The notes under the pieces: model-generated
Database searches by the model: none
Seen by the model: the letters and a program-made list of their open reading frames with translations, nothing else
Told to the model about the DNA's origin: nothing
Program-made: the position numbers and the translations under genes
From: DATBHW01 sp035307385
Lineage (GTDB): Bacteria; Chloroflexota; Ktedonobacteria; Ktedonobacterales; DATBGS01
Length of the DNA stretch: 64,000 nucleotides
Assembly: GCA_035307385.1 (NCBI GenBank)
Contig: DATGID010000141.1
Span: 1-64,000, forward strand
Reading direction: 5' to 3'
Shown: piece by piece, positions 53,148 to 61,374 of the stretch
Position numbering within the stretch: the stretch's first letter is position 1
Layout: every line of letters starts with the position of its first letter

Positions 53148-54107
53148 ATGCGCGCTGATCGACTACTCTCCATCCTGCTGCTCTTGCAGACGCATCAACG
53201 GCTGACGGCGGGCGGCCTGGCAAAACGGCTGGAGGTCTCCGAGCGCACCATCCATCGGGACATGGAGGCGCTGGGCATGGCGGGCGTGCCGGTCACAGCG
53301 GAACGCGGCACAGGCGGCGGCTGGAGTCTGCTGGAGGGCTATCGTACCAACCTGACGGGCCTTACCGGCACTGAGGTGCAGGCGCTCTTACTCGCCAAGC
53401 CGTCGCGGCTGCTGGCCGATCTTGGTCTGCGCCAGGCTGCCGACGCCGCGCTGCTGAAGCTGCTGGCAGCCATGCCAGCCATGACGCGGCACGCCGCCGA
53501 GTACGCGCGCCAGCGCCTGCACGTGGACGGCGCTGGCTGGCACAAGGCCGAAGCTGTGCCCTATCTGCTGCCGATTCAAGAAGCCATCTGGCAGGAGCGC
53601 AAGCTGCGCCTGACCTATCAGCGTGGCGACGGCACAACGGTAGGGCGTCTGGCTGACCCGCTGGGTCTGGTGGCAAAGAGCGGCGTCTGGTATGTGGTGG
53701 CTGCTGTGGAAGGCGAACTGCGCAGCTATCGCGTCTCGCGTGTGCTGAGCGCCGAAGCGACAGAGACAACGTTCGCGCGCCCGCCAGACTTCGATCTGGC
53801 CGCCTTTTGGGAACACTCCACCGCCGAGTTCAAGGCCAATCTTCCCCGCTATCTGGTGACGCTGCGCGCCGACCCGTCCATCGTCTCTGCTATGCATTCT
53901 GCCGACCGCTACGCGCGCATCGAGCACGTCGGCTCGCCGGAAAGCGATGGCTGGGTCACGCTTTCCATGCGTTTTGAAGAAGAGCACAACGCCTGCGAAT
54001 ACGCGCTGCGCTTTGGCCCGCAGGTCGAAATCGTGGAACCGGAGGCGCTGCGCCAGCGCGTCATCCAGGCGGCAGCGGGCATCCTGGCGCGCTATGGGCA
54101 GCGCTGA
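53148..54107 (+). CDS. YafY-type HTH and WYL-domain regulator
   Basis: This 319-residue regulator has an N-terminal DeoR-like winged helix (RADRLLSILLLLQTHQRLTAGGLAKRLEVSERTIHRDMEAL), a middle linker and a WYL domain from about residue 140 (GVWYVVAAVEGELRSYRVSRVLSAE). The WYL domain senses a ligand, often nucleic acid or nucleotide, unknown here. GAGG is 7 bases before the ATG. It is divergent from the LLM oxidoreductase gene and probably binds the palindrome at 53070-53086. Confidence 0.9.
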   Translation: MRADRLLSILLLLQTHQRLTAGGLAKRLEVSERTIHRDMEALGMAGVPVTAERGTGGGWSLLEGYRTNLTGLTGTEVQALLLAKPSRLLADLGLRQAADAALLKLLAAMPAMTRHAAEYARQRLHVDGAGWHKAEAVPYLLPIQEAIWQERKLRLTYQRGDGTTVGRLADPLGLVAKSGVWYVVAAVEGELRSYRVSRVLSAEATETTFARPPDFDLAAFWEHSTAEFKANLPRYLVTLRADPSIVSAMHSADRYARIEHVGSPESDGWVTLSMRFEEEHNACEYALRFGPQVEIVEPEALRQRVIQAAAGILARYGQR

Positions 54108-54271
54108 ATCTGCTTTGCCAGCAGACAGTCAAGCGCGGGCACAACACACTGTGCGCCGCGTCACGTTCCCCATTGTTGTGACTGGTCTGGACCTTGCGCG
54201 TACTGGCGTGTATCCTGTAGCGCCGCCGCCAGAGTTCCTCGCGCTCTGGCCCCGACAAGGAGCGTTCCTCC

Positions 54272-55978
54272 ATGCCACAACAAACCGATCAGCTACCACA
54301 GGTCATAACCAGAAAGACGCGGCCACCCAGGCCGCTGGCCTCCAGACCGTGGGTGAGGCTGGGAACCATCGCCGTGCTGGTGTCGCTGCTGGGCAGCGGC
54401 CTCTGGCTGGTGTTCACCGCGCTGCAACAGCAGGTGACCGTCACCAACGGCGCGGACCGCTGGGCCAGCGATCAGCGGGCCACGGCGGCAACCATTCCCT
54501 TTGCAGCGCCTGCCGCAGCGCAGATACCGGTTGATCCGGCCTTCAGCGCGTATTATCAGGCGCACGGCGGGACAGAAACGCTGGGCGCGCCCATCACGGC
54601 GGCCTTTGCGACCCAGCAAGGCTGGATGCAGTTTTTCAGCGCCAGCGCGCTCATCCTGCCGGGAGTGCATCAGGCAACTTCTTCCCAGGCGAGCCAGGCA
54701 GATCAGCAGATCGCAAGCCTGCTTCAGAACGGCTTGAAAGATCGCCACAGCGGCGTGGTGCAGCTTCCGCTGCTCCAGAGCTTGCTGACGGTGGGCAGCC
54801 TGGCGTCAGTCGGCAATGGCGGCCTGACCTACGTTGATATGCGCAATGCCACGCACCCCGACCAGATGACACCTGCCCCCGCGACCAGGAACACGCCGCA
54901 GGGCGTCTTCATTCCTGAAGGCACGCGCGACGGCCAGCAGATCGGCCATACCATCCCTGCCGCCATGTGGGCGTATATCAACCGGCGCGACGTGTCGCCC
55001 GATGGCTGGCAAACCGATTTTGGCGCGCCGCTGACCGAAGCCATGGCTTTTGTTGACGTGCAATATGGCGTCACGCATCGCCTGCTGGTGCAGGCGTTCT
55101 GGCGCGGCGCGCTGGTCATGGACCGCAACGCCAGCGCCGATGGGCAGCCGCGCATTCAACCGCTGGATACCGGCGTGGCCTTTCTGCAAACCTTCGCTGG
55201 TGGGTCGCACGCCAGCGGCAGCGTCCGTGACATCCCAGAGGAAAACTCGCCCTGGGCATCGTTTGCCCAACTCTCGCCCGACCTTGCCCGCTATCTGGCG
55301 AGCCAGAGCAGCGGCACGGCTGCCGTCGTCTATGACCTGACGCGCCAGCGCTCCTACGCTTCCAACCTGGACCGCCAGTACCTCATGGGGCAAACAATCG
55401 GGCTGCCCATCGCTGTAGCATTTCTGGCGATGAAGGAGCAGCAGGGCCTACGTCCAACCGTCGATGAGACCAGCCAGTTGAAGGCACTGCTGGCAGCCAA
55501 TGATGCGCGCGCCGAGGATGACGACGCGGGCGAAGCGATCTACAACGCGATTGGCCGGGCGCTGGGGCTGCGGGAATATCTGAATCAGATCGGCATCACC
55601 GGCATGACGCCCGAAAACGATGACAATCTTTACAGCCTGACCCACCCGCTGGCGATGGTCCAGTTGCTTGCGCTGCTGAAGGAAGGCAAGCTGCTGACCG
55701 CGCCGGACCGCGCCCTGGTGATGTCGCTGCTGGAGCATCCCGCGCCCGACCAGCAGGCGGGCGCGGGCGACACCAGCCCGCAGGGGGCGACTGTCGCCAT
55801 GCAAGATGGCTGGGTGATGGGCACCGACGACCGCTGGGCCATGAACACTTCCGGCATCGTGACAGTGGGCGGCGAAACCTATGTGATTTCCGTCTTCTCG
55901 GCGCACCTGAACGCCCTTGCGGACGGGCAAGATATCGCGCGCCAGGTCTGCACGCGCGTGGCCTCGCTCTTGCACTGA
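54272..55978 (+). CDS. Membrane-anchored beta-lactamase-fold protein lacking catalytic residues
   Basis: This 568-residue protein has a basic N-terminus, one membrane helix (about residues 30-52), a repeat-like segment around AYYQAHGGTETLGAPITAAF that resembles the LGFP-type wall-associated motif, and a C-terminal class-A-beta-lactamase-like domain from about 340. The usual S-x-x-K position reads Q374-T-I-G377 (MGQTIGLPIAVAFL), so both the serine and lysine are gone, and the K-T/S-G site reads QDGW. It is therefore a likely pseudoenzyme, perhaps binding cell wall. AAGGAG precedes the ATG by 10 bases. Confidence 0.75.
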   Translation: MPQQTDQLPQVITRKTRPPRPLASRPWVRLGTIAVLVSLLGSGLWLVFTALQQQVTVTNGADRWASDQRATAATIPFAAPAAAQIPVDPAFSAYYQAHGGTETLGAPITAAFATQQGWMQFFSASALILPGVHQATSSQASQADQQIASLLQNGLKDRHSGVVQLPLLQSLLTVGSLASVGNGGLTYVDMRNATHPDQMTPAPATRNTPQGVFIPEGTRDGQQIGHTIPAAMWAYINRRDVSPDGWQTDFGAPLTEAMAFVDVQYGVTHRLLVQAFWRGALVMDRNASADGQPRIQPLDTGVAFLQTFAGGSHASGSVRDIPEENSPWASFAQLSPDLARYLASQSSGTAAVVYDLTRQRSYASNLDRQYLMGQTIGLPIAVAFLAMKEQQGLRPTVDETSQLKALLAANDARAEDDDAGEAIYNAIGRALGLREYLNQIGITGMTPENDDNLYSLTHPLAMVQLLALLKEGKLLTAPDRALVMSLLEHPAPDQQAGAGDTSPQGATVAMQDGWVMGTDDRWAMNTSGIVTVGGETYVISVFSAHLNALADGQDIARQVCTRVASLLH

Positions 55979-56018
55979 GGTTACTCACTCAGTACAAGAG
56001 AGGAGGCCACATAGCCAG

Positions 56019-57161
56019 ATGAAAGCAATTCGACTGTATGCGCAGGGCGGCCCGGTGCAGTTCGTCTATGAAGACGCGCCGCAGCCGCAGCCGCAGCATG
56101 GCGAAGTGCTGGTGCGCGTCTATGCCGCGGGGGTCACGCCCGCCGAACCGACCTGGCCGGGCATCTGGAAGACGAGCGCGGGCGCGCGGCGTTCCCAGCC
56201 GATTCCCGGCCACGATGTGGCGGGCATTGTGGAAGACGTTGGCCCCGGCGTGATGGGCGTGAGCATCGGCGAAGAGGTCTATGGCCTCACCGATTTTTCG
56301 CGGGATGGTGCGGAGGCCGAATACACGATTGCCCTGCCCGGCGAACTCGCGCCCCGGCCCCATGCGCTCGATCTCATTCAGGCGGCAGCCGTCCCACTGG
56401 CAGCCCTGACCGTCTGGCAGGCGTTTTTCGACCATGCCAACCTTTCCGCCGGGCAAACCATCCTCATTCACGGCGCGGCGGGCGGCGTGGGCACCTTTGC
56501 CGTGCAGATTGCCCACTGGGCAGGCGCGCGTGTCATCGCCACCGCCGCCGCGAATCGCCATGAACTGCTGCGCTCACTGGGAGCCGATGTCTTGATCGAC
56601 TATACGACAACGCGCTTCGAGGATGTGGCGCGCGACGTGGATGTCGTGCTGGACGCGGTAGGCGGCGAAACGCTGGCGCGCTCGTGGGGCGTGCTCAAAA
56701 AGGGCGGCGTGCTGGTCTCGGTGGTCGAGCCGCCCTCCCAGGAGCGCGCCAGCGCGCTGGGCGTGCGCGCGCTGTTTTTCATCGTGCGGCCCAACCACGC
56801 CCAACTGACCCGCCTGAGCGAACTAATCGACGCCGGGCGCGTGCGGCCAGTGATCGCCGGGGTGCTGCCGCTGGCCCAGGCGCGCCAGGCATACCAGAGC
56901 CAGCATCGCAGTGGCAAGATGGTCTTGCAGGTGGTCGATGAGGACAAATTACTGCGTGATGTCGTCGAACGCGAGCACGAAGCGCTGGAAGACTACGACG
57001 AACTGGGCATGACTGGCGAAATGCAGGAGCGGGAGGCGTACCGCGAAGAGTTTGCCAGCGGCGAAGTCTCGCGCGAACTGCGCGAGATGCGCCACGGAGA
57101 GCTTGGCCCTAAAGCCTATGAATGGCTGGAAAAGGAGCGCGAACAGCAAACCGAACCGTAA
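56019..57161 (+). CDS. NADP-dependent MDR oxidoreductase with acidic C-tail
   Basis: This 380-residue zinc-free MDR (quinone oxidoreductase-like) protein has the GroES-like N-domain, GHDVAGIVEDVG, and the nucleotide motif HGAAGGVGTFAVQIA. The catalytic part ends near 310 with SGKMVLQVVDE. About 70 further residues, rich in Glu, Arg and Lys (EREHEALEDYDELGMTGEM and on), are not part of the usual fold. GAGGAGG lies about 12 bases before ATG 56019. Substrate unknown, probably a quinone or enone. Confidence 0.87.
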   Translation: MKAIRLYAQGGPVQFVYEDAPQPQPQHGEVLVRVYAAGVTPAEPTWPGIWKTSAGARRSQPIPGHDVAGIVEDVGPGVMGVSIGEEVYGLTDFSRDGAEAEYTIALPGELAPRPHALDLIQAAAVPLAALTVWQAFFDHANLSAGQTILIHGAAGGVGTFAVQIAHWAGARVIATAAANRHELLRSLGADVLIDYTTTRFEDVARDVDVVLDAVGGETLARSWGVLKKGGVLVSVVEPPSQERASALGVRALFFIVRPNHAQLTRLSELIDAGRVRPVIAGVLPLAQARQAYQSQHRSGKMVLQVVDEDKLLRDVVEREHEALEDYDELGMTGEMQEREAYREEFASGEVSRELREMRHGELGPKAYEWLEKEREQQTEP

Positions 57162-57297
57162 GCGCGCAGGGGCAGCGGCTCCTCGATTTTTAACCTGCAT
57201 TTAACCACAGTTCGGAAAAAGTAGCGTATGCTCTCTTTTGGGATAGCAAGAGCCATATAAAAATCGGAAATCCGCGCAAGAAAGAGAGCTATACGCT

Positions 57298-57735
57298 GTG
57301 GAACTCGATCACCTGCTGGCGGGCGAACCCTATCTGGTGTTTATGGGCATGCATGTGGCAAGCATCCAGGCCGAGGCCGTGGCGCTGCGCCTGCCCTTGC
57401 GCCAGGAAGTGACCAACCATTTAGGCATGGTACACGGCGGCGCGCAGTACGCGCTGGGCGAAGCCACCGCCATTGCCCTGGCAAGCCAGGCCCTTGGCGC
57501 GCAAGCCGGGCATATCAATCTGCTGACGGCCAGCGCTACCATCAGCTATCGCCGCCGCGCCCAGGGCGGGCTGATTGGGCGCGCAAGCCTGCCCCCCGAA
57601 GAGGTAAGCCGCCTGCGCGCCGCCTTTGCCGAACAGGGCCGCGTGCGCTTTCCCGTCGCGGTGGAACTGAGCGACGAGACTGATATGGTTGTGACCACCC
57701 TGAACGTTGATTGTGTGGCGCTGACCGCTGAGTAA
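57298..57735 (+). CDS. Hotdog-fold thioesterase, PaaI/DUF4442 type
   Basis: This 145-residue single hotdog domain starts at GTG 57298 with AAAGAGAG upstream. The active-site helix reads NHLGMVHGGAQYALGEATAIAL, typical of acyl-CoA thioesterases of the PaaI group. It likely hydrolyses an acyl-CoA or aryl-CoA. The preceding gap has the direct repeat TTTAAC-N5-TTTAAC near 57189-57205. It is convergent with the MFS gene 11 bases away. Confidence 0.85.
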   Translation: MELDHLLAGEPYLVFMGMHVASIQAEAVALRLPLRQEVTNHLGMVHGGAQYALGEATAIALASQALGAQAGHINLLTASATISYRRRAQGGLIGRASLPPEEVSRLRAAFAEQGRVRFPVAVELSDETDMVVTTLNVDCVALTAE

Positions 57736-57746
57736 GCGCTCGGCCC

Positions 57747-59000
57747 CTATACTGTGCGCAGTTCTGTGCCCAGGCTGACCAGCGCGCACAGCGCCAGCCC
57801 TGCCGCAATCAGCCCCAACACCGGACGCGGGCCAAGCGCCGCCAGCAGCGCGCCTCCGACCGCCGCGCCCAGCGGCTCAGCGCCATAGGACAGGAAGCGA
57901 AACGCGCTGTTGACGCGCCCCTGCAAGGCGTCGGGCGTCAGTTCCAGCCGATAGGAAACAAGCGTGACGCCATAGATCGGCCAGAGCAGGTTCGCCAGCC
58001 CATAGCCCACAACCACCAGCGCCGCCGTGGGCGCGACCACCAGCAGCAGCACGGCAACGGCCCAGAGCAGCACCGCGCCGATGATGACCTGCCCGAAGCG
58101 CAGCCGCGCCCTCAGCACAGGAGCCAGCACCGCGCCCAGTACGCCGCCCATGCCGCCCGCGCTGACGACAAAGCCCAGCGTCTGTACGTCCAGGTGCAGA
58201 CTGGCGCGGCCCAGCACAATCACCGAGAGAGTCAGCGAGCTTTGCAGAAAATTGATGGCGGTGGTGAGCAAGACCATCAGGCGCAGCCGCCGCTGGCCCC
58301 ACAGGAAGCGCAGCCCTTCGGCAATCTCTGCCCGCAGGCTGCCCCGGCTCGCTTCTGCTGGGGCGCGGTCCTTTTGGAAGGAGACGCGAATAAAGCGCAG
58401 CGAAATCACCGAGATCAAATAGGACACGCTGTCCATCAGATAGGCAAACATCGTGCCCATTTCGATGAACGGCGCGAGGCCAATGACGAACGCGCCCAGC
58501 GCCGGGCCAAGCAGCGCCCCGGCATACTCGTTGGCGGTGTCCAGCGAATAGGCGCGCGACAGGTGCGCCGGGTCCACCACCTGCGGCAGCGCGGAAATCT
58601 GGGCCAGGCTGAACAACACATAGGCCGTGCCCTCCACAAACGCCACCACAAAGACCTGCGCCAGCGTCAGATGCCCCAGCGCGAAAGCCAGCGGCAGTGA
58701 CCCCAGCGCCAGCCAGCGCACCACATCGCAGCGAATCATTACCGCCTTGCGGTCCCAGCGATCAATCAGCGCGCCCGCTGGCAGACTGAACAGCAGATAG
58801 GGCGACTGACGCACCGCCGTCACGAAACCGGCCAGCGCGGGCGAACGGGTCAGCGCCAGCACCAGCAGCGGCATGGCAAACTGCGAAACGCCGGTGCCCA
58901 CCGTCGAAATGCTCTGGCCGCTCCAGAGCATCAGAAAATCACGGTTACGCCAGAGCGCACGCGCGGGGCTGGCGTCTTCAGAAATGACAGGCTGACTCAT
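57747..59000 (-). CDS. MFS exporter of the EntS/MFS_3 type
   Basis: This 417-residue transporter has 12 helices. The N-terminal half begins LWRNRDFLMLWSGQSISTVGTGVSQFAMPLL, then the loop LPAGALIDRWDRKAVM between TM2 and TM3, the family pattern. A long inner loop divides the halves. It likely exports a drug or small metabolite. The ATG has only a weak GGAAGGGG upstream, but a good promoter lies 250 bases upstream (59251-59280). Confidence 0.9.
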   Translation of the reverse strand: MSQPVISEDASPARALWRNRDFLMLWSGQSISTVGTGVSQFAMPLLVLALTRSPALAGFVTAVRQSPYLLFSLPAGALIDRWDRKAVMIRCDVVRWLALGSLPLAFALGHLTLAQVFVVAFVEGTAYVLFSLAQISALPQVVDPAHLSRAYSLDTANEYAGALLGPALGAFVIGLAPFIEMGTMFAYLMDSVSYLISVISLRFIRVSFQKDRAPAEASRGSLRAEIAEGLRFLWGQRRLRLMVLLTTAINFLQSSLTLSVIVLGRASLHLDVQTLGFVVSAGGMGGVLGAVLAPVLRARLRFGQVIIGAVLLWAVAVLLLVVAPTAALVVVGYGLANLLWPIYGVTLVSYRLELTPDALQGRVNSAFRFLSYGAEPLGAAVGGALLAALGPRPVLGLIAAGLALCALVSLGTELRTV

Positions 59001-59250
59001 ACAACAACAATGCCCCTTCCACGGATGTTGTGGCAGACAAACACCATTTCAGCGGAGCACAGATGTGGGGGAGCGCGAGCGCGAGCAGCACCTACCAGCG
59101 CGCCAGTCTTCGCTGGCACGCGGAAGAAGCTTTGTCGAGCGAGAGCATTCGCCGACCAGCTTTGGAAGATGCTAAAGCGCTAGCAGTCAGCCGAAGGCAG
59201 GCATGGCAGGGCCTCTTCACCAAAAAGGGATGGGTCGATGACTCTGCCGT

Positions 59251-59280
59251 AGTATGGCACACAGAGCAAAGGGCTGTCAA
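59251..59280 (-). promoter_or_regulatory. Promoter of the MFS gene
   Basis: On the minus strand TTGACA (59275-59280), 18 bases, CATACT (59251-59256). The leader to the ATG would be about 245 bases. Confidence 0.5.
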
Positions 59281-59297
59281 AATGAGTCCTGTCGCTC

Positions 59298-59327
59298 TTG
59301 ACAGCCACGCCGGGTGCCAGGTATACC
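59298..59327 (+). promoter_or_regulatory. Plus-strand promoter of the candidate small RNA
   Basis: TTGACA (59298-59303), 18 bases, TATACC (59322-59327). Nothing coding follows on this strand for over 1 kb, so the promoter would drive a noncoding transcript. Confidence 0.45.
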
Positions 59328-59333
59328 AGAGGC

Positions 59334-59461
59334 ATTCCTTTCTCCTGAGAAGCTGAGGAGATGCCTCTCCTGGGAGCAGGAATGCCCTGCTTCTGTCTTT
59401 GTCCTCCTGAAAACTGTCAGGAAAAGAGGAGGTGAGGTTCGCCTGCTCAGGGAATTTTTTT
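59334..59461 (+). ncRNA. Candidate small RNA antisense to the kinase 3' end
   Basis: From the predicted start, CATTCC can pair with GGAATG (59379-59384), CTCCT with AGGAG inside it, and CCTCCTGA (59403-59410) with TCAGG and AGGAGG (59417-59421, 59427-59432). The run ends in T7 at 59455-59461. This is a promoter, compact structure and T tail with no reading frame. The last 15 bases are antisense to the kinase stop region. Alternative pairing AGAGGCAT/ATGCCTCT (59328-59335, 59361-59368) is also possible. Confidence 0.3.
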
Positions 59462-60682
59462 ATAGAGCAGCGTGCCATCGCGCACACAGAACTTGGCCCC
59501 AGAGCGGTTGATAAAGCCGCAGGTGGGGCAGGCCAGGATATACTCATCGACTCTGGCTTCGGCCACCTTCAGGGCAGATAACTTCGTGCCATCCTTGATG
59601 CAGAACTTGGCGTCGGCACGGTTGATGAAGCCGCAGACCGGGCAGACGCGCCCGGCCTCCGCGCCGGGGGCCTTGGCGGCAACCTCTTTGTCAGGCGCTG
59701 GAGCGGTGATTTCCTTGCCGGGGGCATCCAGCGCAGTTTTCTGCACGGCAGGAAGGGTGAGCGTGATCGAGGGTTTGGAAGGCAGTTTCAGGGCGTGGCC
59801 TCCCGTGAGCGCCCGGCGAAACGCCTTCGCCAGTTCGCCCGCGCTGGCATAGCGTTGATGCGGGTCTTTTGCCAGCGCTTTCATCACCACATCTTCAATG
59901 TCCTGGGTCAGATTGCTGCGCAGGCCCACCAGCGGCGGCGGTGGCTCCAGAATATGTTTCATCACCACCGACCAGGGGCCGCCGCCTTCATCATCGAAGG
60001 GAACTTGTCCGGCCAGCATCTCATACAGCGTGACGCCCAGCGCGTACACATCGGCGCGCCAGTCCACAGGTGCGTCACCCCCTTGCTCCGGGGCAAGATA
60101 ACACGGTGTGCCCCGAATACGCGCGCCATTCAGGGAAAAGGTCGGCGCAGAGGCCGGATTGACTCTGTTATCTGCGACGATCATCTTCGCCAGGCCAAAA
60201 TCGCTCAGCATCAGACGGGAACCTTCCAAGAGAAGGTTCTGGGGCTTCACATCCCGATGGACAATGCCTTTGCTGTGGGCATAATCGAGCGCCGTCGCGG
60301 CCTGCTTCAAATAGTGCGACACGCGCTGGAGCGAGAGCGGCCTGCCGCCCCTGGCCGGGTCAAGTTGGGCATCGAGCGAGCCACCAGGAGCATAATACAT
60401 CACCAGAAAGGCAATGCCCTTCTCGATACCAAAATCATAAACCGGCAGAATATTCGGATGATTCAGAGTGGCAACCAGCCTGGCCTCGTCTTGAAAACGA
60501 TCCAGAAATGAGAGCGGCGCTGGCCCCTGCATCAGCGAGGGCAGCAGTACTTTGATGGCTACCGTGCGGGCGAGCCGTTCATGAACCGATGCATAGACCG
60601 CGCCCATGCCTCCATATCCCAGCAGCCGCCCCAGGCGGTAGCGTCCGATGCGTCTTCCTACAAGCGCTTGCAGAGCCTCCAT
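59447..60682 (-). CDS. Ser/Thr protein kinase with two C-terminal zinc ribbons
   Basis: This 411-residue Hanks-type kinase has the glycine loop GYGGMGAVY, K44 (VAIK), E66, the catalytic loop H142-R-D144-VKPQN, D161-F-G and LAPEQ. After a Pro/Ala-rich linker come two near-identical zinc ribbons, CPVCGFINRADAKFCIKDG and CPTCGFINRSGAKFCVRDG, in which three cysteines and an acidic residue follow the pattern CxxC-x11-C. No membrane segment or outer sensor is present, so the ribbons may read a cytoplasmic signal or partner. AAGGTGA precedes ATG 60682, and the -10 box TATAAT lies at 60755-60760 on the minus strand. Confidence 0.92.
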   Translation of the reverse strand: MEALQALVGRRIGRYRLGRLLGYGGMGAVYASVHERLARTVAIKVLLPSLMQGPAPLSFLDRFQDEARLVATLNHPNILPVYDFGIEKGIAFLVMYYAPGGSLDAQLDPARGGRPLSLQRVSHYLKQAATALDYAHSKGIVHRDVKPQNLLLEGSRLMLSDFGLAKMIVADNRVNPASAPTFSLNGARIRGTPCYLAPEQGGDAPVDWRADVYALGVTLYEMLAGQVPFDDEGGGPWSVVMKHILEPPPPLVGLRSNLTQDIEDVVMKALAKDPHQRYASAGELAKAFRRALTGGHALKLPSKPSITLTLPAVQKTALDAPGKEITAPAPDKEVAAKAPGAEAGRVCPVCGFINRADAKFCIKDGTKLSALKVAEARVDEYILACPTCGFINRSGAKFCVRDGTLLYKKIP

Positions 60683-60818
60683 ATGGCTCACCTTCCCTGG
60701 CAGTGATGATAGGGCATGCCGAAGCAGAAAAGACCAGGTCTCGCGGTGGACTCGATTATAATACAACCATGGTCAAGAGGCATTTGGCTAGAATTGCCAG
60801 GATGGTCAGAACGCTTTA

Positions 60819-60857
60819 AGTGTTGTATGATATGCAGGGTTACAGATATACAACGCT
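60819..60857 (+). promoter_or_regulatory. Promoter framed by an inverted repeat
   Basis: AGTGTTGTAT (60819-60828) and ATACAACGCT (60848-60857) pair at 9 of 10 positions. They contain TTGTAT (60823-60828) and TATACA (60847-60852), which fit -35 and -10 boxes with an 18-base spacer. A third copy of ATACAAC lies at 60761-60767 next to the kinase -10 box. One regulator may control both divergent units. Confidence 0.5.
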
Positions 60858-60921
60858 CCCTTGAAGTCGTTCAAAAATCCGCCACGCCGCATCACTCTTT
60901 CGGGAGGAGGCACACATCCAG

Positions 60922-61374
60922 ATGATGGCAACAGGCAAACCAGAGCAGCCATTCTGGCGCAAGCGCTCGTTCCAAATCCTGGCGGGTCTGTTTATGGCCG
61001 TGCAAGCGCTCTTGCTGCTGGCATTCGGCATAGAACTGCTCACCAGGTCTATCCCTTATGCTTCTATCGTCTGGTTGGGAGTCTCACAAGGGCTGCTGAT
61101 CATCATTCTAGGCGCGTTCTATTTGCGCTGGCAGCAGATTATCTGGCCGATCATCGGCAGATGGGAGTTTACCCATCGGGTGGTGTCGAAGCTGGGGGCG
61201 CTGGGCATCATCTGCCTGGGCCTGGCCGTCACGTTGTGGTTCTTCTTCCGCTATCAGGGCTTGCAGCCATCCAACGTTTCCTATGGCTTCGCGTTGGCGC
61301 TGGTTATTCTCGGCCTGATTCTGCTCTCCTTTGGGATTCGGCGCGGGCTGAACTCGCAGACAGGCAACGGCTGA
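60922..61374 (+). CDS. Small four-helix membrane protein
   Basis: This 150-residue protein has four membrane helices (about residues 18-38, 48-66, 90-110, 122-142) and no recognised motif. GGGAGGAGG lies 12 bases before ATG 60922. Its stop overlaps the start of the DMT transporter (TGATG), so the two are co-translated and may work together. Confidence 0.75.
   Translation: MMATGKPEQPFWRKRSFQILAGLFMAVQALLLLAFGIELLTRSIPYASIVWLGVSQGLLIIILGAFYLRWQQIIWPIIGRWEFTHRVVSKLGALGIICLGLAVTLWFFFRYQGLQPSNVSYGFALALVILGLILLSFGIRRGLNSQTGNG

Larger units (their letters stand above)
59001..59446. other. Intergenic region with divergent promoters and RNA-like hairpins
   Basis: No gene is seen in this 446-base gap between two minus-strand genes. 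It holds a minus-strand promoter for the MFS gene (59251-59280), a plus-strand promoter (59298-59327) and a row of hairpins to 59432 that runs into the end of the kinase gene. Confidence 0.55.

Noticed and set aside
60861..61373. Upstream extension of the DMT transporter frame
   Set aside because: It overlaps the small membrane protein gene in another frame; the TGATG junction at 61372-61376 gives the natural start.
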